From assembly GCF_020097135.1 (NCBI RefSeq), contig NZ_CP083608.1:372001-436000 (forward strand): a stretch of 64,000 bases of DNA, given 5' to 3'. A program made the translations under genes and the position numbers. Positions 1 through 9,159 of this stretch are shown in pieces. This stretch comes from Macrococcus armenti. Its GTDB lineage: Bacteria; Bacillota; Bacilli; Staphylococcales; Staphylococcaceae. Position 1 is the stretch's first letter, and each line of letters starts with the position of its first letter. The notes beneath the pieces are model-generated. The model had not been told where the DNA came from. It was given only the letters and a program-made list of their open reading frames with translations, and did not search any database.

Positions 1-438
1 TATTTATCGACAACGCGTAATGCATTCTTCATTGGACGAACTATGGATTTCTATGTTGGTTTAGAAGGTGCTTTAAAACTTAAAGAAATCTCTTACATTC
101 AGGCTGAAGGTTTCGCTGGTGGAGAGCTTAAACACGGAACAATTGCGTTAATTGAAGATGGAGTACCGGTAATCGCACTTGCAACACAAGAAAGTGTAAA
201 CTTATCGATACGTGGTAATGTGAAAGAAGTAGTTGCACGTGGAGCACTTCCTTGTATTATATCGATGCGTGGTCTTGAAAAAGAAGGCGATGCATACGTA
301 ATCCCAGCGGTTCATGAGATGTTATCACCGCTAGTCTCAGTTGTTACATTACAATTAATTTCATACTACGCTGCTTTACACCGTGGTGCAGATGTTGATA
401 AACCACGTAACTTAGCAAAATCAGTAACAGTAGAATAG
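1..438 (+). CDS. glmS: Glutamine-fructose-6-phosphate aminotransferase (isomerizing), C-terminal part
   Basis: This is the 3' end of glmS, open at the left edge and in frame from base 1. GlmS makes glucosamine-6-phosphate from fructose-6-phosphate and glutamine, the first step towards peptidoglycan and teichoic acid amino sugars. The visible part is the end of the second SIS isomerase domain: the segments [13 protein letters not shown] and [12 protein letters not shown], which carry sugar-phosphate and active-site residues, and the conserved tail [13 protein letters not shown]. The reading frame is intact to its stop. The N-terminal amidotransferase domain and any upstream glmS riboswitch lie outside the window. 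Confidence 0.97.
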   Translation, partial: YLSTTRNAFFIGRTMDFYVGLEGALKLKEISYIQAEGFAGGELKHGTIALIEDGVPVIALATQESVNLSIRGNVKEVVARGALPCIISMRGLEKEGDAYVIPAVHEMLSPLVSVVTLQLISYYAALHRGADVDKPRNLAKSVTVE

Positions 439-451
439 GATTTAAATTTTA

Positions 452-485
452 GAGTGGGACGCTAATTGCGTTTCACTCATTTTTT
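452..485 (+). terminator. Terminator after glmS
   Basis: A hairpin of gagtgggacgc and gcgtttcactc (G-U pairs included) around a short taatt loop is followed by a run of T, 14 bases after the glmS stop codon. Confidence 0.8.
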
Positions 486-772
486 GTATGTAAATATAGC
501 GGAATATAACATTTGTACAAACTTGTATGTATTTACTAGTCATATATTGTGCGTTTAATTTACAAAATAATTGCAATATAAAGAAATATCATTATATTGC
601 ACAAAGTTTAAAAATATTATATTAAAATCTGTTATTTCTTGCTTATATAGTGTTAATTTATATTAATTTGACAAAAATAAAGTAATAAAAAATCTTATCA
701 AATCAATCGGAATTGAAATTTAGAAATTTGTTATAATATAAGTAAATATTGTTAAGAATAGGTGGGAATAAA
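486..772. other. AT-rich intergenic stretch with a promoter for the next gene
   Basis: No gene is visible here. It is very AT-rich. An extended -10 element (TGT followed by TATAAT at 732-737) lies about 35 bases before the next start codon. A TTGAAA at 713-718 is too close to serve as a normal -35 box. Confidence 0.5.
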
Positions 773-1525
773 ATGAATACGATAGACATGTATTTAATTG
801 TCGATGATATTAATAAGAAACACCCGGAATTAAAACAAAGTGAGGAGAGTCAGTTGATATTAAGATCTTTAATATATTCAAATTTTGCTTTAGACTCTGT
901 TGAATATATCACCGGCTTATCAAAACCACAAATTCTTTCAGTTTATCAAAAAATCAAATCATCTAATTATGTACAATTTGAAGAGGGTACTTCCGTACAA
1001 TCTATGACTAAACCTCGTAGCTTTAAAAGAATAGAAATGGTAGATTTTATAAAATCAAGATTAATTAACGATAATCCGACAATTGAATTTGTTAATTTAA
1101 AGTATAACGTACTGACGTGCAGAATTGATGAACGCTTCTTTACTGTATATATTAGTACAAGTCGAGACTATGAATTTCTAAAAGATGAGGATCTCGTCAA
1201 TACGAAACGTGTAACAGCCTGGCATAAAGGTGCTGAAGATATCTTTAATGAGTATGATTACTATGCATTACTCGTTAAAGTAGATCAGCGCTCAACATAC
1301 AGGACAGATAATGATAAAGATATTGAATATATCTTCTTAAGTAAAAGTGAAATGACAGACTGGATTAAAGAGAAGAATCGAAATCAAAGCGGTATGGTGA
1401 ACTGTTATGTTCAGTATTTGCAAGATAAGCATACAGGTGAATTACTAAAAGTAACAGATTCAAGAGAGCACCCTGTTATCTCTTTAAAGCAATTTTATCG
1501 AAAATCATTAAAAATAAATGAATAA
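773..1525 (+). CDS. Hypothetical protein, 250 aa
   Basis: I do not recognise this family. The start at 773 is chosen over an upstream in-frame TTG at 749 because GGTGGG lies six bases before the ATG. The product is soluble and acidic, with no signal peptide or membrane segment. Residues about 35-65 (SVEYITGLSKPQILSVYQKI) have the spacing of a helix-turn-helix, so a DNA-binding role is possible but unproven. The rest is a mixed alpha/beta region with many Tyr and Asp residues. The gene is monocistronic, with its own promoter and a strong shared terminator. Confidence 0.75.
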   Translation: MNTIDMYLIVDDINKKHPELKQSEESQLILRSLIYSNFALDSVEYITGLSKPQILSVYQKIKSSNYVQFEEGTSVQSMTKPRSFKRIEMVDFIKSRLINDNPTIEFVNLKYNVLTCRIDERFFTVYISTSRDYEFLKDEDLVNTKRVTAWHKGAEDIFNEYDYYALLVKVDQRSTYRTDNDKDIEYIFLSKSEMTDWIKEKNRNQSGMVNCYVQYLQDKHTGELLKVTDSREHPVISLKQFYRKSLKINE

Positions 1526-1560
1526 AATAAAGCCGAGACATAGAGGTCTCGGCTTTATTT
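1525..1560. terminator. Bidirectional terminator
   Basis: A perfect stem aaataaagccgagac / gtctcggctttattt around a six-base loop, with T-rich flanks on both strands, separates two convergent genes. It touches the stop codon of the minus-strand gene. Confidence 0.9.
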
Positions 1561-3017
1561 TATTCGTACGGATTTGAACGATCTACTTCATCACCGTTTT
1601 CATCATATTCAATTACTGTTCCGTCTTCATGAACATCAAATGACATTACTGGTTTATCATTATCATCGAATACACCGAAGCCATAACCAAATGTTTTCTT
1701 ATCTGGCGTTCGGACTTCTCCGTAAAGACTTAAATCAGATATACCGAGATGATCTTCTGCAGCTTTAATCGCTTTTTCTTCTGAATCTATCGTGACTGTA
1801 TCGCTATTATAGTCACTGCTGTTGTCTTCTGAAGTATTATCAGATGCGCTATCTTTTTCTTCATTTTGTTTTGCGAGTTCATTTGCACGATCTTCTGCAG
1901 CTTTCGCACGTTCCTCAGCGGATTTTGCACGGTCTTCTGCTTCTTTTGACTTGTTCTTTTCATCTTCTTTTGAAGTGATATATGCATCAATTTCATCTTC
2001 GTCAAACTTTAATGTCACACTGTTATTGCCATCTTCCAGATCTAGGTCATTAATCGTTTCGGTAGGTGTTTTAAAGTTTTTACCATCCACTTCACCTTCA
2101 GCGTATACACTGAAAGATTTTCCTTTATATGGACCATATACTTCTTTATTCTTGTTATAATCCACTTCATTATCATTTACGAATACTTGTGTTTCAGATT
2201 CATCGAGTTTACCATCGCCTTCGATAGTAATGTTTATAAAGTGTTCATCGAATTCTAATGTTACTTGCGGATCCTGAATTGTGTTAATAATTAATTTTCC
2301 TTTTGTCGCTTCACCACTAATAGACTTCTCAGCATCTAATATATATTGTCCGGCTACAAATGAGCCAATTGTAGTAGGATTATCTTTTGAAAGAGATAGT
2401 GTATGTGTATTTCCATTAAACTTAAAAGCAATATCTGCATTCTCTTTACTTGTAACTTCTACTTTATGACGTTCTGGCTCAAAATTGTATTTCGGGAAGA
2501 TACTGAAGTGTTTACCGTTACGCTTCAGAGAAAGGATGTCTTTATCTTTAAGTTTTATCGTAGTATCAGATTTTGATTTTGCAGCGCTATGAAGCTGACT
2601 GAAAAAGTCTTCTTTTTGTCCCGATTTTTCGATTAATGTTGCAAATGCTTGTGCTTCATTTTCTGCGATACCATCCTGGCTTACAGTAAGTAAATGACTG
2701 AGCGCTTTATAATCTTTATCGTTAATTGCAGTCTCGATTGCTTTTGCTGATGTTTCAGGGCTGAATTTATTACTGAAGAAGAAATAAGCACTTGCAAGAC
2801 CGACAAGTAATAATAAGCAGAGAAACGGTAAAATAAGCTTCTTCTTATTTTTCTTTTTTTTGAAGCCTTTGTTCTCTTTGCTTTGTGAAGTGCTGCGTTT
2901 TTTTGTTTCATTCTGTGTTGGCGTTTCTTCAATTACTGGAAACGGTGTCCCGCATTTAGTACATACTTTTTGAGAATCTGTTGCTTCAAAGCCACAACTT
3001 GTACAAAATTTACTCAT
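1560..3017 (-). CDS. TcaA-like zinc-ribbon membrane protein
   Basis: A 485-aa envelope protein resembling staphylococcal TcaA, a membrane protein linked to glycopeptide tolerance and wall stress in S. aureus. It has an N-terminal zinc ribbon (Cys5, Cys8, Cys19, Cys22), a lysine-rich linker, one membrane helix (about residues 61-82), then an outside region with TcaA-like blocks such as GSFVAGQY and NKEVYGPYKG. It differs from TcaA after about residue 350: there is a charged coiled coil with AEDRAKSAEERAKAAEDRA-type repeats, an acidic Ser/Asp linker and a small PepSY-like C-terminal domain (IKAAEDHLGI to the end). AAAGGAG precedes the ATG. The exact function of this variant is inferred. Confidence 0.8.
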   Translation of the reverse strand: MSKFCTSCGFEATDSQKVCTKCGTPFPVIEETPTQNETKKRSTSQSKENKGFKKKKNKKKLILPFLCLLLLVGLASAYFFFSNKFSPETSAKAIETAINDKDYKALSHLLTVSQDGIAENEAQAFATLIEKSGQKEDFFSQLHSAAKSKSDTTIKLKDKDILSLKRNGKHFSIFPKYNFEPERHKVEVTSKENADIAFKFNGNTHTLSLSKDNPTTIGSFVAGQYILDAEKSISGEATKGKLIINTIQDPQVTLEFDEHFINITIEGDGKLDESETQVFVNDNEVDYNKNKEVYGPYKGKSFSVYAEGEVDGKNFKTPTETINDLDLEDGNNSVTLKFDEDEIDAYITSKEDEKNKSKEAEDRAKSAEERAKAAEDRANELAKQNEEKDSASDNTSEDNSSDYNSDTVTIDSEEKAIKAAEDHLGISDLSLYGEVRTPDKKTFGYGFGVFDDNDKPVMSFDVHEDGTVIEYDENGDEVDRSNPYE

Positions 3018-3179
3018 AATGTTACTCCTTTAAATTTATTAACAATTTAATTTTAAAGTAAAAAAATACAATTCTCAATCTAAATTCTACAATTTTACAG
3101 TAAAATGATATTAAATTAATAATACAAACTAACACAAAATGATAAGATAGAAATATTAACAGTTGAAAGGAGTATATGT

Positions 3180-3917
3180 ATGACTGAAATTATGAATGGT
3201 GCAGAAAGTTTTTATGCCCAGGGAAATAATATAGGAATATTGTTATCTCACGGTTTTACAGGTGCAACGTTCAGTATGATGCCACTTGCAGAAGCGTACA
3301 AAAAGGTAGGGTATACAGTATGTTTACCAAGACTTGCAGGTCATGGTACGAATTTAGATGATATGGCCGCTTCAACATATGAAGACTGGATAAACAGCAT
3401 TGAAGAAGGGCTTGCAAAGCTCAAGAAAACATGTGACACAATTATTATGTCAGGTTTATCGATGGGCGGTACGTTAACGCTTTATATGGCAGCGAAACAT
3501 CCGGAGATTAAAGCAATTATTCCGATTAATGCCGCAGTAGTGATTCCGTATATGCACGAAACAGCACATGTGGATGTTGATATTATACCAGGAAACGGTA
3601 ACGATATTAAAAAGCAGGGCGTACCTGAAATAGGATATAAAGATACGCCGGTAAAAAGCATATTAGAGATTCGTAAATTAATGCGTATCGTAGAAGAAAG
3701 CTTATTCCAAATTAAGTGTCCGACACTTATATTCGTAAGCCCTGAAGATCACACTGTACCAGCATTTAATGCGGATTTAATCTATACGTCAATTAATAGT
3801 GCGCAAAAAAGCATTATTGAAACGCCGAACAGTTATCATATGGCAACACTTGATCACGATAAGGAATTCATTATAGAACAATCACTTTCATTTGTAGAAT
3901 CAATAATAAACGGCTGA
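3180..3917 (+). CDS. Alpha/beta hydrolase, carboxylesterase or monoacylglycerol-lipase type
   Basis: A 245-aa cytosolic serine hydrolase of the Est30/monoacylglycerol lipase family, which cleaves short acyl esters. The full triad is visible: Ser94 in GLSMGG, Asp190 in SPEDHTVP and His220 in NSYHMATLDHD. The oxyanion-loop motif SHGFTGAT is near residue 23. Length is typical for the family. GAAAGGAG lies before the ATG. It stands alone between a divergent promoter region and a terminator that includes its stop codon. Substrate cannot be told from sequence. Confidence 0.88.
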   Translation: MTEIMNGAESFYAQGNNIGILLSHGFTGATFSMMPLAEAYKKVGYTVCLPRLAGHGTNLDDMAASTYEDWINSIEEGLAKLKKTCDTIIMSGLSMGGTLTLYMAAKHPEIKAIIPINAAVVIPYMHETAHVDVDIIPGNGNDIKKQGVPEIGYKDTPVKSILEIRKLMRIVEESLFQIKCPTLIFVSPEDHTVPAFNADLIYTSINSAQKSIIETPNSYHMATLDHDKEFIIEQSLSFVESIING

Positions 3918-3933
3918 TTACTCAGCCGTTTTG
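3909..3933. terminator. Bidirectional terminator
   Basis: Stem aacggctga / tcagccgtt with a four-base loop. It contains the esterase stop codon and lies one base from the stop of the convergent Z1 gene. Confidence 0.85.
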
Positions 3934-6024
3934 TTATGAGAAGATTGTCGTCTGCATATTACTTTGTGCAACAATTACCGGCCAGTAGAACGGTGCGTCT
4001 TTCCATCCAGAGTCACTGTGACCGTTCTGTCTGAGCAGTATGACACTTGGATGTGTTTTACCGAGCTTATATGCCGTCTGTAATTCATCGTGGCCCGTGT
4101 CTGGTCTGTCCGCAAATCTTCCATCACTACGCAGTCTACTTATATTACGATTCGTTCGGACGATGACCCATACGAAGTCATCGTCTGTTAAGTATTCAAT
4201 CATTTCAACGTAGCGTTCCATATGAAATGGCATACCTTCTGTATAAATAAACGTATCTTGAATCTCCATTAATATATCACGTACGTACTGGACAGGGACG
4301 AGAACATTTTGTCCTGTATGACGTACAGCATGTTTTTCTAATGTACTGACCATTTTATCGATGCGTTTCATCGCTTGATTTAACTTCGTTTTGCTTATCG
4401 TTTCAAAACCTACAGGTAAGAACCGTTTACGCGGTTTCACTGTAATCAGTTCTGACATTAATAATTTATTAGGGCTACAAGGAATGATTTCACCTTTAGC
4501 ATCTTTCGTTAAAAACTTTACAGTATGATCCTGCTTCATAATCGCCTCACGTAACCCTTCGTCAAAGGAATGCATACGCTGCATTGCACTATAAATTCGG
4601 GGTGTCGTATAAAAACGAGTGACTTCCATATCTTCCATCGGGCGGGCGCCGTACATACGTGAATGCTGCAGTACAGTGTCCTGCTGGAACTTACGTGGAT
4701 CACGACCGTAATAGAAACCAATTAAATTCCCGACGGTAATACCGCGATCTAATATTTGACCCCCGATAAAGAAAGTCATTGGTGTACGTAGTCTCAGCTC
4801 ACCATTATAATCCAGCAGTTGATTGACATCTTTTTCGGAATTGACGATTTCTATTAACAACTCTTCATCAATCAATGACGACTTCACAGATGCCAGAACA
4901 TCACTAAAATCAGGCATATGTTGAACAGAATGCTTTAAATCTTCATAAGACGTATAAACTAATTCACGGAATAACTGCGGGTCTTCTGTAATACTTTCCT
5001 TTAATTTCGACTCCATACGACTGACGACATCATACTGCCAGAGGTGTGCCTTTTTCGTCGTAATCGTATGCATAATAAAGCTGTATTTCTTAATATAATC
5101 ACTATTTATATGCCTGACTTTAGCACCGACGATAAAGTTCAAGAGTGCATGGCGTAACCCCTCTAAGTTCTTCGATGTTAACAGATAATCATCTTTTACA
5201 CGTCTGTTATCAGGCTTACGTAATACTTCGAGCTCACCTTCGTCTATCGCGTGATATAAGCTGCGCGCTCGAGGCGACTGATCCTCAAAGTAAAACTTAC
5301 CGCCAATGTACTTATCATGTGTCGGGACAAGGACGGTAAACGCCGGACGTTTCGGCTGGTAGCCACGCTCTGCAAGCACATCCGCATCCGGTTGTAAGTA
5401 TAACGAGTAAGGCGTTGCGGTAACTTGTAAGTATGCAGCAGTCGGTAACATCGCTTTAATACCATCAAGCTTTGTCGCGATTTTCTTCAGTTCAATTAAA
5501 TTACGCTCCTTATCTTCACTATAAACAACGGATGCATAATCCGCTTCATCATCGATAAACATTACTTTACGCATCTTCATCTCAGGGTAATCGATAAAAA
5601 ACTGCTCAAGACGTGTGACATTCTTAATTTCTTTTTTCACAATGATAATTTGTTTTTGCTTCAGTTCATATTTGCGCAACTTCGGCATACGGATAATATC
5701 ATGCACAATGACCATATCCTCATCCATCGCGCGTTGAAACTCACCAGCGACACGCGCATACGTCTGACGTGCAAGCGCATTGGAATTTTTCGTTAATATT
5801 ACAATGCAGTCGAACACATCATCCAGCGCAAGTGCCATCGTACCGATATAACTACGGGTCTTACCTGACTGGATACGCCCAAGCAGCATCCCCGGACGAA
5901 ATGTATCCGTAGAATGCACCTTTAACTGCGCATTCGTACGCTGCATAACTTCAATTTCTTCTTCGCTGTAATGATTCAGCTGTTTTACACATTCAAAAAA
6001 ATAACCATCTAATTTCAACTGCAC
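3934..6024 (-). CDS. Z1-domain, SF2 helicase-like ATPase
   Basis: A 696-aa protein of the Z1 family. The N-terminal motor has Walker A GRIQSGKT (residues 49-56), Walker B with DDEAD (158-162), motif III TATP (202-205) and an arginine-finger-type motif QHSRMYGAR in the C-terminal half, near FFIGGQILDRGITVGN. Z1 proteins are helicase-like ATPases often found beside DNA methyltransferases, MutL-like ATPases and nucleases in restriction-type or mobile loci. Here none of those partners is adjacent, and convergent and divergent neighbours isolate the gene. The start is GTG with AGGAG five bases ahead. Base use matches the surroundings. Substrate and role are unknown. Confidence 0.82.
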   Translation of the reverse strand: MQLKLDGYFFECVKQLNHYSEEEIEVMQRTNAQLKVHSTDTFRPGMLLGRIQSGKTRSYIGTMALALDDVFDCIVILTKNSNALARQTYARVAGEFQRAMDEDMVIVHDIIRMPKLRKYELKQKQIIIVKKEIKNVTRLEQFFIDYPEMKMRKVMFIDDEADYASVVYSEDKERNLIELKKIATKLDGIKAMLPTAAYLQVTATPYSLYLQPDADVLAERGYQPKRPAFTVLVPTHDKYIGGKFYFEDQSPRARSLYHAIDEGELEVLRKPDNRRVKDDYLLTSKNLEGLRHALLNFIVGAKVRHINSDYIKKYSFIMHTITTKKAHLWQYDVVSRMESKLKESITEDPQLFRELVYTSYEDLKHSVQHMPDFSDVLASVKSSLIDEELLIEIVNSEKDVNQLLDYNGELRLRTPMTFFIGGQILDRGITVGNLIGFYYGRDPRKFQQDTVLQHSRMYGARPMEDMEVTRFYTTPRIYSAMQRMHSFDEGLREAIMKQDHTVKFLTKDAKGEIIPCSPNKLLMSELITVKPRKRFLPVGFETISKTKLNQAMKRIDKMVSTLEKHAVRHTGQNVLVPVQYVRDILMEIQDTFIYTEGMPFHMERYVEMIEYLTDDDFVWVIVRTNRNISRLRSDGRFADRPDTGHDELQTAYKLGKTHPSVILLRQNGHSDSGWKDAPFYWPVIVAQSNMQTTIFS

Positions 6025-6097
6025 TCAATCTCCTGTTTATTGTATAATTGTATATTCTACTATAAACTAAAACTAAAGACATGAAAGGAATGTAATT

Positions 6098-6475
6098 ATG
6101 AACAGAAAACCATTTTTCTATATTATGATCTTCTTCCTGACATTCATATTTGCGAATGTCATTCAAAATATTACAAGCGGCGCACCACTTGAACATTATT
6201 TGATCTATGCGATTGTTGGGCTTTTTATACTCGCAACTGTAATTCCTGATTTCATCAAGATATTCTTAAATCCAACATCACGCGCACTCACGACAGGAAA
6301 CATTGTTGTCGCACTCATATATGCAGTGATAATCGGATTATCTGCTAAAGGACTTACAATGTCACATGAAACATTCGACCGCGCAATTTATATTGCATAT
6401 ATTATATTTAGTGCGATACTGCTCGTCTTAACGCTTTACATGGACCGTGTGAGAAGAAAGTCAGAACAAGCTTAA
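6098..6475 (+). CDS. Small integral membrane protein, 125 aa
   Basis: The family is not recognised. There are four hydrophobic segments (about residues 7-24, 34-50, 66-84 and 95-114) and a basic C-terminal tail DRVRRKSEQA, so the tail is probably inside. AAAGGAATG precedes the ATG. It is divergent from the Z1 gene and 16 bases upstream of the DUF3784-like gene, so the two are probably co-transcribed. Confidence 0.7.
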   Translation: MNRKPFFYIMIFFLTFIFANVIQNITSGAPLEHYLIYAIVGLFILATVIPDFIKIFLNPTSRALTTGNIVVALIYAVIIGLSAKGLTMSHETFDRAIYIAYIIFSAILLVLTLYMDRVRRKSEQA

Positions 6476-6491
6476 ACAAGGAGAGCGTACT

Positions 6492-6779
6492 ATGATTATC
6501 GTCGTTATATTATTCTTACTGATTGGTATATATATGTTAACCGGGCGTGGAAGTTTTTTGATAGCAGGCTATAATATGATGCCACAGGAACAGAAGCAGA
6601 AGTATAACGAAAAGCGCTTATGCAGATTTACAGGGGTGATGATTATAATTGCAGCACTCTATTGCGCAATGATGGAGTTTACGAATGTGAATGAAATCTA
6701 TGCATCTATAGGATTTATTATCATAACACTCATATTTGTTATCGTAGTGAATGTATCATCTTATTTTAAAGTGAAATAA
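6492..6779 (+). CDS. DUF3784-like membrane protein
   Basis: A 95-aa membrane protein with three hydrophobic segments. The motif GRGSFLIAGYNMMPQEQKQKY followed by EKRLCR matches the DUF3784 family pattern, whose function is unknown. AGGAGAG lies before the ATG. It is the second gene of a probable two-gene unit and is followed by a terminator. Confidence 0.75.
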   Translation: MIIVVILFLLIGIYMLTGRGSFLIAGYNMMPQEQKQKYNEKRLCRFTGVMIIIAALYCAMMEFTNVNEIYASIGFIIITLIFVIVVNVSSYFKVK

Positions 6780-6793
6780 TTTCGATTGAAGCG

Positions 6794-6821
6794 GCACTCA
6801 AGTTTTTGAGTGTCTTTTTTA
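6794..6821 (+). terminator. Terminator
   Basis: cactcaa / ttgagtg hairpin followed by TCTTTTTT, just after the DUF3784-like gene. Confidence 0.85.
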
Positions 6822-6944
6822 TAATAAAATGAATGATTTGTATAATTGTGTATAAAAATTATCGGGCCAAATTAATCGACAACAAGTTGGAAGATGTAAT
6901 ATATTTCAAATCATGTTATATTGAAGAAAAAAAGGAGAGATACT

Positions 6945-7700
6945 ATGTTTGATTTAACAGGTCAGATTGCATTTGTTACAGGTGGAGCTAATGGCATTGG
7001 TAAAGGAATTGTTGAAGCATTATCACAAGCAGGCGCATTTGTTGTTATTGGAGATATTGATGAAGAAAATGGTAAGAAGACAGCAGAAGCGGTAAATGGT
7101 CAATATGTATATTTAGATGTGACGGATCAAGCATTATGTGAGAAAGTTGTGAATCAAATCGTTGAAGAACATGGGAAATTAAATATACTATGTTCAAATA
7201 CAGGGATATTCCCGCAAGTTATGATAGAAGATATGACAGAAAGCGATTGGAATAAAACGATTGATATTAACTTAAAAGGCATGTTCTTCGTAGTACAGCA
7301 AGCGCTGAAAGTAATGAAAAAGCAGAACTATGGACGCGTAATATTAACATCGTCTGTAACAGGACCGATTACAGGTTATCCAGGATGGGCGCATTACGGT
7401 GCGAGTAAAGCGGGTCAGTTAGGGTTTATGAGAAGTGCTGCACTTGAATATGCGAAGTTCGGTGTGACAGTGAATGCGATTCAGCCAGGTAACATCCTGA
7501 CAGAGGGTCTGAAGGCACAAGGTGAAGCGTACTTAGAAGGAACGAGACAAATTGTTCCGACACATGAACTCGGTGAACCGATTGATATCGGATATGCAGC
7601 AGTGTTCTTCGGCGCTAAAGAGACGAAGTATATTACAGGTCAATGTATCGTTGTAGACGGAGGGCAAATCTTGCCTGAAGAACCGATTGGGATACTGTAA
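6945..7700 (+). CDS. SDR-family oxidoreductase (FabG-like)
   Basis: A 251-aa classical short-chain dehydrogenase/reductase using NAD(P). It has the cofactor glycine motif TGGANGIGKG near the N-terminus, an acidic residue at the end of strand 2 (GDIDEEN) that favours NAD(H), an NTG in place of the usual NAG motif (CSNTGIFP), and the catalytic Ser (TSSVTGP) and YGASK Tyr/Lys. The start at 6945 is chosen because AAAGGAGAG precedes it; an in-frame ATG 24 bases upstream would bury that site. Substrate is not predictable. Confidence 0.88.
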   Translation: MFDLTGQIAFVTGGANGIGKGIVEALSQAGAFVVIGDIDEENGKKTAEAVNGQYVYLDVTDQALCEKVVNQIVEEHGKLNILCSNTGIFPQVMIEDMTESDWNKTIDINLKGMFFVVQQALKVMKKQNYGRVILTSSVTGPITGYPGWAHYGASKAGQLGFMRSAALEYAKFGVTVNAIQPGNILTEGLKAQGEAYLEGTRQIVPTHELGEPIDIGYAAVFFGAKETKYITGQCIVVDGGQILPEEPIGIL

Positions 7701-7730
7701 TTGAAACAAGGATGGAAACCAGGTAAAACT

Positions 7731-8108
7731 ATGAAGTTTATGAAACCACTATTAATTTTAAGTTTACTAATCAATATCATATTCATCTCATTTTGGGGAT
7801 ATAGATATTTTGTTTATGAAAAGGCTTTAGCAATAGAACAACAAATTAACACCCATCTTGAAAAACAAGGCTTAACAGATTACAACATTCATACGAGCAA
7901 AAATTATAAATTACAAGAACCATTGGATTATCTTGCTGAAGTGAGGCTATATGATGATCCAAGGTTGTATCAATTTTATGTTGATGATAATACAGTAAAG
8001 GTACTTGATGTTCAGGATACAGATGGTGTATATAAAACACTTGATGAAGTTAAAGCGCGTGTGTTTAATGAAGATGGTACGTATTTGAAGCGAGATAAGA
8101 AGAAGTAG
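7731..8108 (+). CDS. Membrane-anchored small protein, DUF3139-like
   Basis: A 125-aa protein with one N-terminal membrane helix (KPLLILSLLINIIFISFWGY) and a charged outside domain. The layout, an N-terminal anchor, a QINTHLEKQGL segment and an EVRLYDDP...FYVDD strand pair, resembles DUF3139 proteins of Firmicutes, whose function is unknown. An in-frame TTG at 7701 directly follows the SDR stop, but the ATG at 7731 puts the hydrophobic helix at the start. It probably shares a transcript with the SDR gene. Confidence 0.65.
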   Translation: MKFMKPLLILSLLINIIFISFWGYRYFVYEKALAIEQQINTHLEKQGLTDYNIHTSKNYKLQEPLDYLAEVRLYDDPRLYQFYVDDNTVKVLDVQDTDGVYKTLDEVKARVFNEDGTYLKRDKKK

Positions 8109-8127
8109 TAAAATTATAGCTGTTTTT

Positions 8128-8165
8128 AAAAATGACATCCAATATGGGTGTCATTTTTATTTTTT
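8128..8165 (+). terminator. Terminator
   Basis: Stem aaaaatgacatcc / gggtgtcattttt with a five-base loop and a following T-rich run. Confidence 0.85.
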
Positions 8166-8310
8166 GGGGATGATGCCGTAGTAGATTGTTTAAGAATCTC
8201 AAATTCTAAAACTGATAATTAAGTTTCATAAATTTGTAAATATAATCATAATTATTTTAAGACTTTCATATATAATATAATTATAGAATATGGATGGTTG
8301 GTGAGCTTTT

Positions 8311-9159
8311 ATGAAGAAAGTTTTATTAATTTTGTTAATAATATTATCTGCGTGTAGTAATCCACATACGGATAAAGAAGACCTAATTATTTATTCACCA
8401 TATCCTGAGCGATTTATACAACCGGTAGTTCAAGACTTTGAGCATGACACAGGTCAAAGAGTACGTATTATACATGACTCTACACGTAAATTAATAAAAA
8501 AAGTTGAACAAACTCCTATGGAAGAACGCGGGCATGTATTTGTAGGAGGTTCTTTAAGTGAACTGAAAGGCAGCAGCAGTATTATTAAGGGAGAGATAAA
8601 GCCATTTATCTATATGCCATCTGTATTTATTGTAAATAAAGACCTGATAGGAGACATAAAAGTCGATAAATATCGTGATCTATTAAAAAAGGAATTATAC
8701 AAGCAGTTCAGTTATCCAAATCCTGAATTGACGAATACAGGCTATCAGCATAGAAGTGCTCTTGAAACAATTTATAATCAATCACAATCAGAGAAAATAT
8801 TAAATCGTGGTGTGCAACTGAATAAGACTGCTGATGTAATGGAACATGTGATTTCTGGCAGAAGTTATGTAGGACTGACTTATGAATACGCGGCTATGGA
8901 TTATATGGATAAAGGCTATCCTTTAAAGATAATCTATCCATCTGATGGCACAATTATTAATACAGATGGTATCGTAAAGATTAATGACCACCCTAAAAGT
9001 GAAGCATTTATTCAATATATGCTGAGTAAACATGTACAGCAACACATTTCAACTACATTTCATGTCAAACCAATACATAAAGAAATACAGATTACTCCGT
9101 ACAAAGTACTGAAGCCATTGAATGAAATAAATGTGATTCAAAAAGGTGGAGCATCATGA
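8311..9159 (+). CDS. hptA: Hexose-phosphate sensing lipoprotein HptA
   Basis: A 282-aa lipoprotein with a signal peptide ending in the lipobox LSAC (Cys15) and a periplasmic-binding fold similar to HptA of S. aureus. HptA senses extracellular glucose-6-phosphate or phosphate and passes the signal to the kinase HptS. The opening YSPYPERFIQPVVQDFE is typical of this solute-binding family. It overlaps hptS by four bases (ATGA), so the two are translationally coupled. A TATAAT at 8271-8276 is the likely -10 box. Confidence 0.9.
   Translation: MKKVLLILLIILSACSNPHTDKEDLIIYSPYPERFIQPVVQDFEHDTGQRVRIIHDSTRKLIKKVEQTPMEERGHVFVGGSLSELKGSSSIIKGEIKPFIYMPSVFIVNKDLIGDIKVDKYRDLLKKELYKQFSYPNPELTNTGYQHRSALETIYNQSQSEKILNRGVQLNKTADVMEHVISGRSYVGLTYEYAAMDYMDKGYPLKIIYPSDGTIINTDGIVKINDHPKSEAFIQYMLSKHVQQHISTTFHVKPIHKEIQITPYKVLKPLNEINVIQKGGAS

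Noticed and set aside
5145..5468. Reading frames in both strands inside the Z1 gene
   Set aside because: Shadow frames; the 696-aa frame has all helicase motifs.
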